A DNA stretch of 64,000 bases from NCBI GenBank assembly GCA_013393415.1, contig JABXHI010000026.1, positions 1 through 64,000 on the forward strand, given 5' to 3'. This document shows, in pieces, positions 16,886-24,963 of the stretch. Positions within the stretch are counted from its first letter, which is position 1. Each line of letters opens with the position of its first letter. This DNA is from Micrococcaceae bacterium (GTDB lineage: Bacteria > Actinomycetota > Actinomycetes > Actinomycetales > Micrococcaceae). Under the pieces are notes generated by a model. It did no database searches. It saw nothing but the letters and a program-made list of their open reading frames with translations, and was not told the origin of the DNA. The position numbers were made by a program, and so were the translations under genes.

Positions 16886-18403
16886 CTACAGCGCGATCGT
16901 TACTGATTTGACCTGCGTGTACAGGTCAATACTTTCTGGGCCCAATTCACGCCCCCAACCGGACTGGTGATAGCCACCGAACGGTAGCTGACTATCCAAC
17001 GCATGGTAGGTATTTACCCAGACTGATCCCGCCTGCAATCGGCTGGCGACACGGTGGGCGCGACTGAGGTCTTGAGTCCAGAGGGCGGCAGCTAGGCCGT
17101 ATTCGGAATCGTTAGCAGCTTGGATGACCTCGTCTTCGTCGGAGAATGGAATGGAAATTGCCACGGGTCCAAAAATCTCTTCGCGAACAATCGGCATGTC
17201 TGGGGTCGTGTTAGTAAATACCGTTGGCTCAACGTAATACCCGGTATCGCCCCACCTGTTTCCACCGACCAGTGCATGAGCGCCATCTGCTTTGCCCGCA
17301 TCGAGATATCCTACGACTCGATTCAGCTGTTCTTCTGAAACCAGCGGCGTAATATCAGAGGCGGGGTCATTACCCGGACCAATCTTCAGCCCGTCGACTG
17401 CTTCAGCAAGTGCCGAATTAAACTCATCGTATATATCGTCGTGTACGTACACTCTGGTACCAGCTTCACAGGCCTGACCGGAATTCAAGGTGAACCCCTG
17501 TAGAGCACCCGCTACTGCGCTTGGAATGTCCGCGTCGTCGAATACAATGTTCGGGGATTTACCGCCGAGTTCTAGAGAAACTTTCTTCAGGTTGCCCTTA
17601 GCGGATTCAACGATTTTCTTTCCGACCTCAGTGGAGCCGGTAAAAGCTACTTTGTCGACGTCAGGATGACTCGACAGAGCTGCGCCAATATCTCCAAAAC
17701 CAGTCACGATGTTGACAACTCCAGCAGGAACACCGGCTTCTTCCAGAACCCGCCCAAGCAGCAATGCAGTCAAAGGGGTTTGCTCTGCTGGTTTCAAAAC
17801 GATTGTGTTACCGGTCGCTAGCGCTGGTGCAATTTTCCAAGCTGCCATCAATAATGGAAAGTTCCACGGAATAATCTGCCCGCAAACACCGACGGGCTCT
17901 CTACGAGTGTATGAGTGAAACTCCGCTTCGGGTGGAGCCAAGATCATTGATGGATTATTAACTGATCCTTGGAGTTTCGAAGGCCACCCGGCGTAGTACC
18001 GAAAACAGTCGGCCGCTGACCGGACATCAAAGGCGGACGCGATCCCCATTGGTTTACCGTTGTCCAAGGACTCGAGTTCAGCGAAATCATCGGCCCATTC
18101 CTGAATTTTCTGGGAAATACGAAACAACAGTTCTTCTCGGGCGTTGGGACGCATCCTGACCCACGAGCCCTCCTGGAAAGTCGCATGTGCAGCATCAACA
18201 GCCTTGTGAATATCAGCTTCGCTCCCGCGGGCGACCTCAGCCAGTTTGTTACCGGTTGCTGGATCATAGGTGGCAAATGTTTTTCCTGAACTCGACTCAA
18301 CCCATTGGCCGTTGATAAATAGTCGTTGTGGGTGTGCTAGGAAATCTTGCAGGCGGGCAGAAACAATGTTGGTGGTGGTATCGGGGTCAAAAGTAATGCT
18401 CAT
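16886..18403 (-). CDS. NAD(P)-dependent aldehyde dehydrogenase
   Basis: A 505-residue cytosolic ALDH-superfamily enzyme oxidising an aldehyde to an acid. The general-base Glu is in LELGGKSPNI, the nucleophile Cys in NSGQACEAGTRVYV, and the cofactor loop in FTGSTEVGKKI; PWNFPLLMA and EIFGPVA are also present. Length and signature resemble betaine-aldehyde, phenylacetaldehyde and aliphatic ALDHs, and I cannot choose between them. It is transcribed before the alcohol dehydrogenase and divergent from an AraC-type regulator, which probably controls it. GAAGGGA precedes the ATG, and a 7-bp hairpin (18419-18437) lies just upstream in the leader. Confidence 0.93.
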   Translation of the reverse strand: MSITFDPDTTTNIVSARLQDFLAHPQRLFINGQWVESSSGKTFATYDPATGNKLAEVARGSEADIHKAVDAAHATFQEGSWVRMRPNAREELLFRISQKIQEWADDFAELESLDNGKPMGIASAFDVRSAADCFRYYAGWPSKLQGSVNNPSMILAPPEAEFHSYTRREPVGVCGQIIPWNFPLLMAAWKIAPALATGNTIVLKPAEQTPLTALLLGRVLEEAGVPAGVVNIVTGFGDIGAALSSHPDVDKVAFTGSTEVGKKIVESAKGNLKKVSLELGGKSPNIVFDDADIPSAVAGALQGFTLNSGQACEAGTRVYVHDDIYDEFNSALAEAVDGLKIGPGNDPASDITPLVSEEQLNRVVGYLDAGKADGAHALVGGNRWGDTGYYVEPTVFTNTTPDMPIVREEIFGPVAISIPFSDEDEVIQAANDSEYGLAAALWTQDLSRAHRVASRLQAGSVWVNTYHALDSQLPFGGYHQSGWGRELGPESIDLYTQVKSVTIAL

Positions 18404-18790
18404 CGTTGTTCCCTTCTCGGCTGGCTCAACGCCAGCCTGGTAGCATTCGCATTGCTCATTGGAAGTGTGACCTTTCGTCGTGAGTGACTAGATCGTGATG
18501 TGTCGAATTGCACGGGCGAAATCAAACTTGAATCTATCCATATCCCCCTTGGATCCATCTATGTACAATTGTGATACACAGCACAAACAAGGTCTTGAGT
18601 TCCAGCGCATAGGTTTTGAATAAGAGCGCGATAAGCGCTTTTACCGGTGGAAGACGCTAGGTGCACACAATCAAGAGCGAGCACACTAAAGTCCATTCGT
18701 TAGTGCTCGGACCTTCATACAACGACTAACTCTGGGCGAGTTCGACTGCCTCTTCAGAAACAAAAGAGATTCATGAGGTGAAAATACAGC
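18404..18790. promoter_or_regulatory. Divergent regulatory region, ALDH/AraC
   Basis: This 387-nt stretch has no credible gene. It must hold the promoters of the aldehyde dehydrogenase operon (minus) and the AraC-type regulator (plus). Visible structures are a GGCTGGC/GCCAGCC hairpin at 18419-18437 near the ALDH ribosome site, and an imperfect inverted repeat, GAGCAC(AC)TAA with TTAGTGCTC, around 18677-18712 that could be an operator. Boxes cannot be assigned with confidence. Confidence 0.5.
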
Positions 18791-19750
18791 GTGAAAGCTA
18801 TCCAGACAGCAAACGACCTAGGTCGATGGGCCGAACTCTTATCGAGCTATTTCGTCCCGCTCGAGGCCACAGCGGGAGGACACGATGACCATGTGAGTCC
18901 TCGATCAACAAAGTTTTTCTCCGGAAGCATTGCTGGCCACCGTTGGGGGTCGATGACACTGGCACAATTAACCGTGGCATCGCATTCAGTCTCGAGGAAT
19001 AGCTCATCAATTGGACCTAACGACCCGGGATATCTCAAATTAGCGATCCAAGGATCAGGCCGTGGAATCGTCATGCAAGACGGCAAAGAGGCTGTCCTTG
19101 AAGCTGGTGAGTTCGCGTTTTTTGATTCCAGCCGACCGTATACAGTGCTGTATGACGACGAGAGCACCAGCCAAGTCATTCTCTTCCCACGGCAACTGTT
19201 GCACCTTCCGCAGAAGTCGGTTCGTGAGTTATCCGTGAGGCCCTTTCAGCAGGACAATCCGCTGTCACAAGCAGTAGGTGCCTTTGCTCAGGAATGCAGT
19301 CGCGCTCTCCTGAATTTACAAGAACCGGTAAGTCGCCGTCTCACAGGAAATCTCGTAGACCTCCTGGGAACCGTTATTGCCAATGAGCTCTATACCGATG
19401 AACGAAGCAGCATAGCCCTTGAGAAACAACGGAGGCGTGAGTTGATCGCCACATTCATCCAAGACAATCTTGAGAGTTCTGAGTTGGGTCCTCAAACAAT
19501 TGCGGCTGCACACTTCATGTCAGTCCGTTCATTACACCAGTTGTTTGAGGAAACTGGCGAGACAGTTTCGAGCATCATTCGCGCATTACGTCTAGAACGT
19601 TGCCGCAGGCAATTAGAAGACCCAACGCAAGATACCACGCCGATATCTGCGATAGCAGCACAATGGGGGTTTGCAGACTCCCCACACTTTTCTAGGGCAT
19701 TTCGCCAAGCCTATGGAACATCCCCATCCAAGTGGCGCGCCAATCGCTAA
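18791..19750 (+). CDS. AraC-family transcriptional regulator
   Basis: 319 residues. Residues 1-190 form an AraC-binding-like (FeaR-type) sensing domain, with the cupin-like stretch GRGIVMQDGKEAVLEAGEFAFFDSSRPY. Residues about 215-319 carry two helix-turn-helix units: SELGPQTIAAAHFMSVRSLHQLFEETG and a second, ISAIAAQWGFADSPHFSRAFRQAYG, ending in SPSKWRA as in the family. Proteins of this layout usually activate a neighbouring catabolic operon on binding its substrate, so control of the divergent ALDH-ADH pair is the natural inference. The start is GTG with GAGGTG about 10 nt upstream. Confidence 0.92.
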   Translation: MKAIQTANDLGRWAELLSSYFVPLEATAGGHDDHVSPRSTKFFSGSIAGHRWGSMTLAQLTVASHSVSRNSSSIGPNDPGYLKLAIQGSGRGIVMQDGKEAVLEAGEFAFFDSSRPYTVLYDDESTSQVILFPRQLLHLPQKSVRELSVRPFQQDNPLSQAVGAFAQECSRALLNLQEPVSRRLTGNLVDLLGTVIANELYTDERSSIALEKQRRRELIATFIQDNLESSELGPQTIAAAHFMSVRSLHQLFEETGETVSSIIRALRLERCRRQLEDPTQDTTPISAIAAQWGFADSPHFSRAFRQAYGTSPSKWRANR

Positions 19751-19824
19751 ACATAATAACCGCCCTACATCACACAATCCGTCCAATCGTACTGGTGCGA
19801 GCTGCAGACTTTCGCGAGTGCAGG

Positions 19825-21399
19825 CTATTTCAGTTCACGCTTAAGGAGCTTTCCCGATTGGTTTCTGGGTAGCTCGTTGACGAATTCAATGTGACCGGGC
19901 ACTTTATGCCGAGCCAGTGACTGGCGGGTCAAATCACGGATCTCGTCAGCCCTCACGTCTGCATGGCCATCTTTGAGTACGATCACCGCGGTGACTTGCT
20001 CGATCCATTTCTCGTGGGGTCGACCAACCACGGCGACTTCTGCAACGGCTTCATGACCGTAGATGGCGTCTTCAACCTCGCGTGACGCGACTAAGACACC
20101 CCCGGTGTTGATGACGTCTTTGATGCGGTCAACGACTTCAATGTAGCCCTCGTCGTCCATGACAACTAAGTCACCAGACCGAAACCAACCATCCATAAAT
20201 GCTGCTTCGGTCTGCTCTGGTTTATTCCAATAGCCCGAAAACAATTGTGGGGAACGATACTGGACCTCGCCGGGGACACCAACGCCCACGTCATCTCCCG
20301 TGGCAGGGTCCACGACGCGTAGTTGAACCGTAGAGATCGCACGTCCTGCTGAGGCCGGGCGTGCATCGTGTTCTTCGGGACGCAGAACCGTACACAATGG
20401 TGACATTTCACTTTGTCCAAAGCAGTTGTAAAAACCAATGTCCGGGTAGTCGGCGCGCAGCCGCTGGAGTACTGTGACGGACATGATCGAGGCACCATAC
20501 TGAGCCTTGGTTAATGAGGAGAGGTCCCGGGTAGCCAAGTCTGGGTGCTGCGATAAGGGCACCCACACGGTTGGCGCTAAAAACAGCGACCCGATATGTT
20601 CTTCTTCAATTCGCTGTAGGATCTCAGCTATATCCGGGGTGCGCATCAATCGAATGGTCGCCCCGAGCATCAGATATGGGACACTAAATACGTGCATGGC
20701 AGCCGAGTGATACAACGGCATCGCCACTAACGGATTATCCTGGCCGGTCATCTCCAGTGACTGAATGGTGCCGTTGTAGTGCGCCAGCAGTGCACGGTGC
20801 GTCAACATGGCACCCTTTGGCGCGGATGTGGTGCCGGAAGTGTACAACAGTTGAGCGAGATCGGTTTCATCTGAAGTGTCCCAGTCGTCTTGCTCGAGTA
20901 CTTTCTGCAGTGCCTGTTCATCGCCAAGAACTGCTTGTATTTGTTCACGGATCTTAGACATGCTCATTATGTGTCCAAGTTCCGTCGTGGCGGCGATGCC
21001 GCGTACGGTTTCCTCATATTCGTCATCAACGATCATGGTCGATGCCGAACTATCATCAATGAGATACTGCAGCTCAGGACCGGTCAGCGCGAAATTGATA
21101 GGCACGTGAATGAACCCTGCCCGCGAGGCTGCGAGGAACAGGATGAGGAAAGTATCCGAATTCTTGCCCATCACAGCTAAGCGATCACCCGGCGCCACAC
21201 CGAGCTCCCGTAATTTCGCTGCAGCGATTGTGACCGCTTGGTTCAAGGCGGGGTACGTCCAACTACGGTCTTGAAACTTTAAAGCGATGTTGTCGCGCTG
21301 CGTTGTGGCGACTCGATCAAGTTGCAGTGATACGGAATTGCGTTGGCTGATGCGAATCTGCTCGTCGATCGAGGACCTCGGCTGGCTCGTCGTATTCAT
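19825..21399 (-). CDS. AMP-forming acyl-CoA synthetase (FadD-like)
   Basis: A 524-residue ANL-superfamily ligase of the fatty-acyl-CoA synthetase type. Motifs are LLYTSGTTSAPKGAMLTHRA, FYNCFGQSEMSP, WFRSGDLVVMDDEGYIEVVDRIKDVI, and the C-terminal catalytic Lys in LPRNQSGKLLKREL. Its sequence is nearer FadD13/short-chain types than the two MACS-like paralogues in this window. It is last in a minus-strand run after the acyl-CoA dehydrogenase, SDR and thiolase genes, so it probably activates the acid degraded by them. CGGAG precedes the ATG. Confidence 0.92.
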   Translation of the reverse strand: MNTTSQPRSSIDEQIRISQRNSVSLQLDRVATTQRDNIALKFQDRSWTYPALNQAVTIAAAKLRELGVAPGDRLAVMGKNSDTFLILFLAASRAGFIHVPINFALTGPELQYLIDDSSASTMIVDDEYEETVRGIAATTELGHIMSMSKIREQIQAVLGDEQALQKVLEQDDWDTSDETDLAQLLYTSGTTSAPKGAMLTHRALLAHYNGTIQSLEMTGQDNPLVAMPLYHSAAMHVFSVPYLMLGATIRLMRTPDIAEILQRIEEEHIGSLFLAPTVWVPLSQHPDLATRDLSSLTKAQYGASIMSVTVLQRLRADYPDIGFYNCFGQSEMSPLCTVLRPEEHDARPASAGRAISTVQLRVVDPATGDDVGVGVPGEVQYRSPQLFSGYWNKPEQTEAAFMDGWFRSGDLVVMDDEGYIEVVDRIKDVINTGGVLVASREVEDAIYGHEAVAEVAVVGRPHEKWIEQVTAVIVLKDGHADVRADEIRDLTRQSLARHKVPGHIEFVNELPRNQSGKLLKRELK

Positions 21400-21452
21400 A
21401 TGGTAACTCCGTTGTGGGTGAATCGAGTGACAATCGTGGTCGATGGGCTGCT

Positions 21453-22607
21453 CTAGCTATCGAGGCGTTCGATAATCGTGACGTTTGCTTGGCCCCCGCC
21501 TTCGCACATGGTCTGCAGACCGAAACGGCCACCGGAATCTTCCAGTGAGTGCAGCAGGGTGGTCATCAGTCGTGCACCAGTTGCACCAATGGGGTGGCCC
21601 AGCGCAATGCCACCACCGTGCTTGTTGACCTTGGCCATATCTGGTCGCAGTTCCTTTTCCCAAGCCAATACGACTGCGGCAAAGGCTTCATTGATCTCAA
21701 TGGCATCGAAATCGTCAATGTCCATCCCGGTGCGCTCAAGCGCGAAGCGGGTGGCGCGGATTGGCGCCGAAAGCATCATCACTGGGTCATCGGCACGCGC
21801 AGAAATATGGTGGATACGAGCGCGCGGCACCAAACCATGTTCTTCGACCGCTTGAGCAGATGCGATGGCTAATAATGCCGCACCATCGCTGATTTGCGAT
21901 GCGGTTGCTGCGGTGTGGATCCCATTTGGTCGCAGGGTTTGCAGTTCGCGCATCTTGGCGCGATTGGGCGTTCGAGGGCCTTCATCATCACGCAGCCCGC
22001 CCAGCGGGAGGATCTCCTCGGCAAAAAAGCCGGCTTCTTGTGCTGCAATGGCACGCCGATGTGATTCTGCTGCAAACGCTTCTGCTTGATCGCGGGTGAT
22101 ACCCCATCGATTGGCCATCATTTCCGCACCGTGAAATTGTGAGATGACTTGATCACCGTAGCGGTCTGCCCATGCTTTGGAGCCTGCGAACGGGGTCGGA
22201 AAACCCTGATCCTTCATGATCGAATTTGCCGACCCGATGGCTATGGTCGACATATTTTGCACGCCACCGGCGACGATAAGATCTGAAGTGCCCGACATGA
22301 CCGCTTGGGCTGCATAGTGGATCGCCTGTTGTCCGGACCCACATTGACGGTCGATCGTGGTTCCCGGGACTGCTTCTGATCCTCCGGCAGCAAGCCACGC
22401 TGTGCGTGCAATATCGAAAGACTGTGGTCCGATCTGGTCGATACAGCCAAGAATAATTTCGTCGTACTCTCCGGTGTCGACACCAATCCGGTCGAACATG
22501 GTCGACAACGGCGCCGCAGCAAGATCTACGGAATGTGTGTCTGCCAAGGCGCCATTACGGCGTCCTACGGGTGTTCGCAGCGCATCGACGATAAATGCTT
22601 CAGTCAT
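21453..22607 (-). CDS. Acetyl-CoA C-acyltransferase (thiolase)
   Basis: A 384-residue thiolase. The nucleophilic Cys is in DRQCGSGQQAIHY (about residue 86), with NEAFAAVVLAW, the HGGGIALGHPIGATGARL loop containing the catalytic His, and the second Cys in TMCEGGGQANV. It cleaves 3-ketoacyl-CoA with CoA to release acetyl-CoA, and the reverse condensation is possible. I set the start at 22607 (MTEAFIVDALRTP), which has GGAGGAAA upstream; a longer frame adds 8 residues without support. It follows the SDR gene by 45 nt in the same operon. Confidence 0.95.
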   Translation of the reverse strand: MTEAFIVDALRTPVGRRNGALADTHSVDLAAAPLSTMFDRIGVDTGEYDEIILGCIDQIGPQSFDIARTAWLAAGGSEAVPGTTIDRQCGSGQQAIHYAAQAVMSGTSDLIVAGGVQNMSTIAIGSANSIMKDQGFPTPFAGSKAWADRYGDQVISQFHGAEMMANRWGITRDQAEAFAAESHRRAIAAQEAGFFAEEILPLGGLRDDEGPRTPNRAKMRELQTLRPNGIHTAATASQISDGAALLAIASAQAVEEHGLVPRARIHHISARADDPVMMLSAPIRATRFALERTGMDIDDFDAIEINEAFAAVVLAWEKELRPDMAKVNKHGGGIALGHPIGATGARLMTTLLHSLEDSGGRFGLQTMCEGGGQANVTIIERLDS

Positions 22608-22652
22608 CGGTTTCCTCCTGGGACCATTCAACAGCTACGCGGTTATGCACAT

Positions 22653-23414
22653 CTAACGCGGACCCATTCGGAGTGCTCCATCCATCCGAACAGTGTGACC
22701 GTTGATGTAGTTGTGACCGATCAGGTCTAACACGAGCTGCGCATATTCATCTGCACGACCCAGGCGAGCCGGGAACGGTACCGAGGCTTCCAGCGTCTCG
22801 CGGAACTCCGGGGTGATGCCCGCCATCATCGGCGTTTCGACGATGCCAGGAGCAACGGTATTAACACGGATGCCGTGGGAGGCCAGGTCACGTGCGGCTG
22901 AGATGGTGAGCGAATGCACGCCACCCTTTGAAGCTGCATAGGCTGCTTGGCCTATTTGTCCTTCAAATGCTGCCACGGAGGCGGTGTTGATGACAATACC
23001 GCGTTGGCCGTCGTCATCGACGGGTTCTTGCTGTGCGATGAGCTCAGCACCCAGGGTCATCACATTGAACGTACCAAGCAGGTTCACGTTGATGACGTTA
23101 GCGAATTGATCCAGATCATGGGGACCTTTTCGTGACAGCACACGTCCGGGGGTACCGATCCCTGCACAGTTGATCACGACGCGCAGAGGCTCCTTGCCAT
23201 CGGAAATTTTCGCGATCGCCGCACGGATGGAGTCGTGATCGGTGACGTTGACTTCGAGGTACTCGATATTGTCGACCGGCTCAGCATTTTCGATACCCTG
23301 TGCCAGGTCGAAAGCATAAACTTTCATGCCTTTCGCGGCCAGCGCTTTGGCCGTGGTCGCACCAAGCCCTGAGGCGCCACCGGTGACAATTGCCGCTTGT
23401 CCTTGAATTTCCAT
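22653..23414 (-). CDS. SDR-family 3-hydroxyacyl-CoA dehydrogenase (HSD10-like)
   Basis: A 253-residue short-chain dehydrogenase. The cofactor motif is TGGASGLGA at the N-terminus with an Asp after strand 2 (AFDLAQG), favouring NAD. NCAGIGTPG follows, and the catalytic Tyr-x-x-x-Lys is AAYAASKGG. The closest recognisable group is 3-hydroxyacyl-CoA dehydrogenase type 2 (HSD17B10-like), which oxidises 3-hydroxy-2-methylacyl-CoA and other 3-hydroxyacyl-CoAs. It sits between acyl-CoA dehydrogenase and thiolase genes, as expected for a beta-oxidation step. AGGAGAA precedes the ATG. Confidence 0.92.
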   Translation of the reverse strand: MEIQGQAAIVTGGASGLGATTAKALAAKGMKVYAFDLAQGIENAEPVDNIEYLEVNVTDHDSIRAAIAKISDGKEPLRVVINCAGIGTPGRVLSRKGPHDLDQFANVINVNLLGTFNVMTLGAELIAQQEPVDDDGQRGIVINTASVAAFEGQIGQAAYAASKGGVHSLTISAARDLASHGIRVNTVAPGIVETPMMAGITPEFRETLEASVPFPARLGRADEYAQLVLDLIGHNYINGHTVRMDGALRMGPR

Positions 23415-23427
23415 AATGTTCTCCTGT

Positions 23428-24630
23428 CTACACGAAGGCTGACACGCCCGTTACGGCACGTGCCACAATGAGTGAGTTGATTTCGTAGGTTCCTTCATAA
23501 GTATGTACAACTTCGGCATCGGAGAAAATCTTTGCTGCCTCGTAGGTTGAAACGATCCCATTGCCGCCCAGGATATTGCGAGCGCGTGCTGCGGTATCAC
23601 GCAGTAATCGGGACCCGGTTGCTTTCCCGAGAGCAGCGTGAACCATCTCAACCCGTTGTTCCTCCTGGAAACGCGCCACCTGATACATCAAACCGAAGGA
23701 CGCCATCGCATTCGAGACCATTTCTGCAAGGTCTTGTTGGATCAGCTGAAATTTCGCAAGTGGCCGCCCGAACTGTTGGCGGTCGAGAGCGTAGTCACGC
23801 GCCACATCGATCGCGTGCATTTGCGCGCCGTATGCCTGCCAGCCGACCCAGATGCGGGAATTGCGCAACATATTATTGGCCGCACTAAATTCTGCGGCAC
23901 CTGGAAGAAGGTCCTCTTCGCGGATTTGAACGTTGTCGAACGAGATGTCGGCGTTTTGCATTACGCGCAGCCCGATTTTGTTCGTGATCTTGTCCGCGGA
24001 GACGCCAGGCAGGTCCATGCGGACCAGGAATCCTTTAACTTTGTCATCAGCGACGTCGCGTGCCCAGACGAGGGAGAAATCAGCGATGGTGCCGGCTCCG
24101 ATCCAGCGCTTCTGTCCGTTAATCACCCATCCATTGTCGGTTTGCTGCGCCGTGGTCTCCAGCCCTCCTGAGACGTCGGAACCGTGATCTGGTTCGGTCA
24201 TGGCAAAGGCACCGATTGCTTTGAAGTTCCGAAGCCTATCCAACCATTCCTCTCGTTGTGCATCGGAGCCGAGCTGGTGAATCATCCCAACGATCAGTTC
24301 GTTGTGAATGCCCACAAGCGCGCTCAAGGAGTCATCTGCACGAGACACTTCTGCATAAGCCAGGCCCCGAAACAGCCATGAACTCCCGTCGACCGAAAGT
24401 TGACCAAGACCTTGCTCAGCCAGGCCGGGAAGCATCTCGAACGGAAACTCTTCGCGGTTCCAATACTCGATGACTTGCTTGCGCACGTTGGCCTGAAGGT
24501 GGGCGCGCAGATTGAGCAATCGCTCTTGCTCTGCAGCTCCCAGTAGCGAAACGACATCCAAAACGTCAGCATCTGGAAACGGGGCTTGATGAACGTTGTG
24601 AATTAATCCATTCGATTCCGCGGCAGTCAT
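23428..24630 (-). CDS. Acyl-CoA dehydrogenase, glutaryl-CoA dehydrogenase-like
   Basis: A 400-residue FAD flavoprotein that introduces the alpha-beta double bond in an acyl-CoA. It shows AMTEPDHGSD (flavin and substrate binding), the WVINGQKRWIGAGTIADFSLVWARD segment in two parts, and a C-terminal catalytic Glu in VVHTYEGTYEIN. The TYEGT position and overall pattern are those of the glutaryl-CoA dehydrogenase and related subgroup, though the substrate may be another short branched acyl-CoA. I set the start at 24630, with AGAAGGAAG upstream, instead of 63 nt further up. It heads the minus-strand operon with SDR, thiolase and ligase. Confidence 0.9.
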   Translation of the reverse strand: MTAAESNGLIHNVHQAPFPDADVLDVVSLLGAAEQERLLNLRAHLQANVRKQVIEYWNREEFPFEMLPGLAEQGLGQLSVDGSSWLFRGLAYAEVSRADDSLSALVGIHNELIVGMIHQLGSDAQREEWLDRLRNFKAIGAFAMTEPDHGSDVSGGLETTAQQTDNGWVINGQKRWIGAGTIADFSLVWARDVADDKVKGFLVRMDLPGVSADKITNKIGLRVMQNADISFDNVQIREEDLLPGAAEFSAANNMLRNSRIWVGWQAYGAQMHAIDVARDYALDRQQFGRPLAKFQLIQQDLAEMVSNAMASFGLMYQVARFQEEQRVEMVHAALGKATGSRLLRDTAARARNILGGNGIVSTYEAAKIFSDAEVVHTYEGTYEINSLIVARAVTGVSAFV

Positions 24631-24963
24631 GCGCTTCCTTCTCTTGGTCCATGTGTATAAGGTGATACAGCTCTCGGGGAGCCCATACTGCACAAGTGTA
24701 CAGTGAGTGACCCCTCACCGAAAATCGTTGCCAAAACTCTCGCCCACAATCGCTGCACACACGATGTGCATAGACTGTATCCCTCCTAGTCAAGACACAT
24801 TTTATTACACAAATCTCTGGCGTTATACGCCGTTCTACCCCATACTAACCGAGCCCCATATGATGGAAAATGAGCAGGAAATTGACGGAAGAACTGTACC
24901 GCACGTCACGTTACGATTAGTCTACGTCACAGGATGTTGTTCCCACTCGACACAAGGAGCCCA
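24631..24963. promoter_or_regulatory. Divergent regulatory region with two inverted repeats
   Basis: This 333-nt gap separates the divergent acyl-CoA dehydrogenase and acyl-CoA ligase genes and contains no credible gene. Two operator-like elements are visible: an imperfect palindrome CTGCACAAGTGTACAG at 24688-24703, and a perfect TGCACA-5-TGTGCA repeat at 24754-24770. Both share a TGCACA half-site, which suggests one dimeric regulator (TetR- or GntR-like) acting on both directions. No regulator gene is adjacent. Confidence 0.5.
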
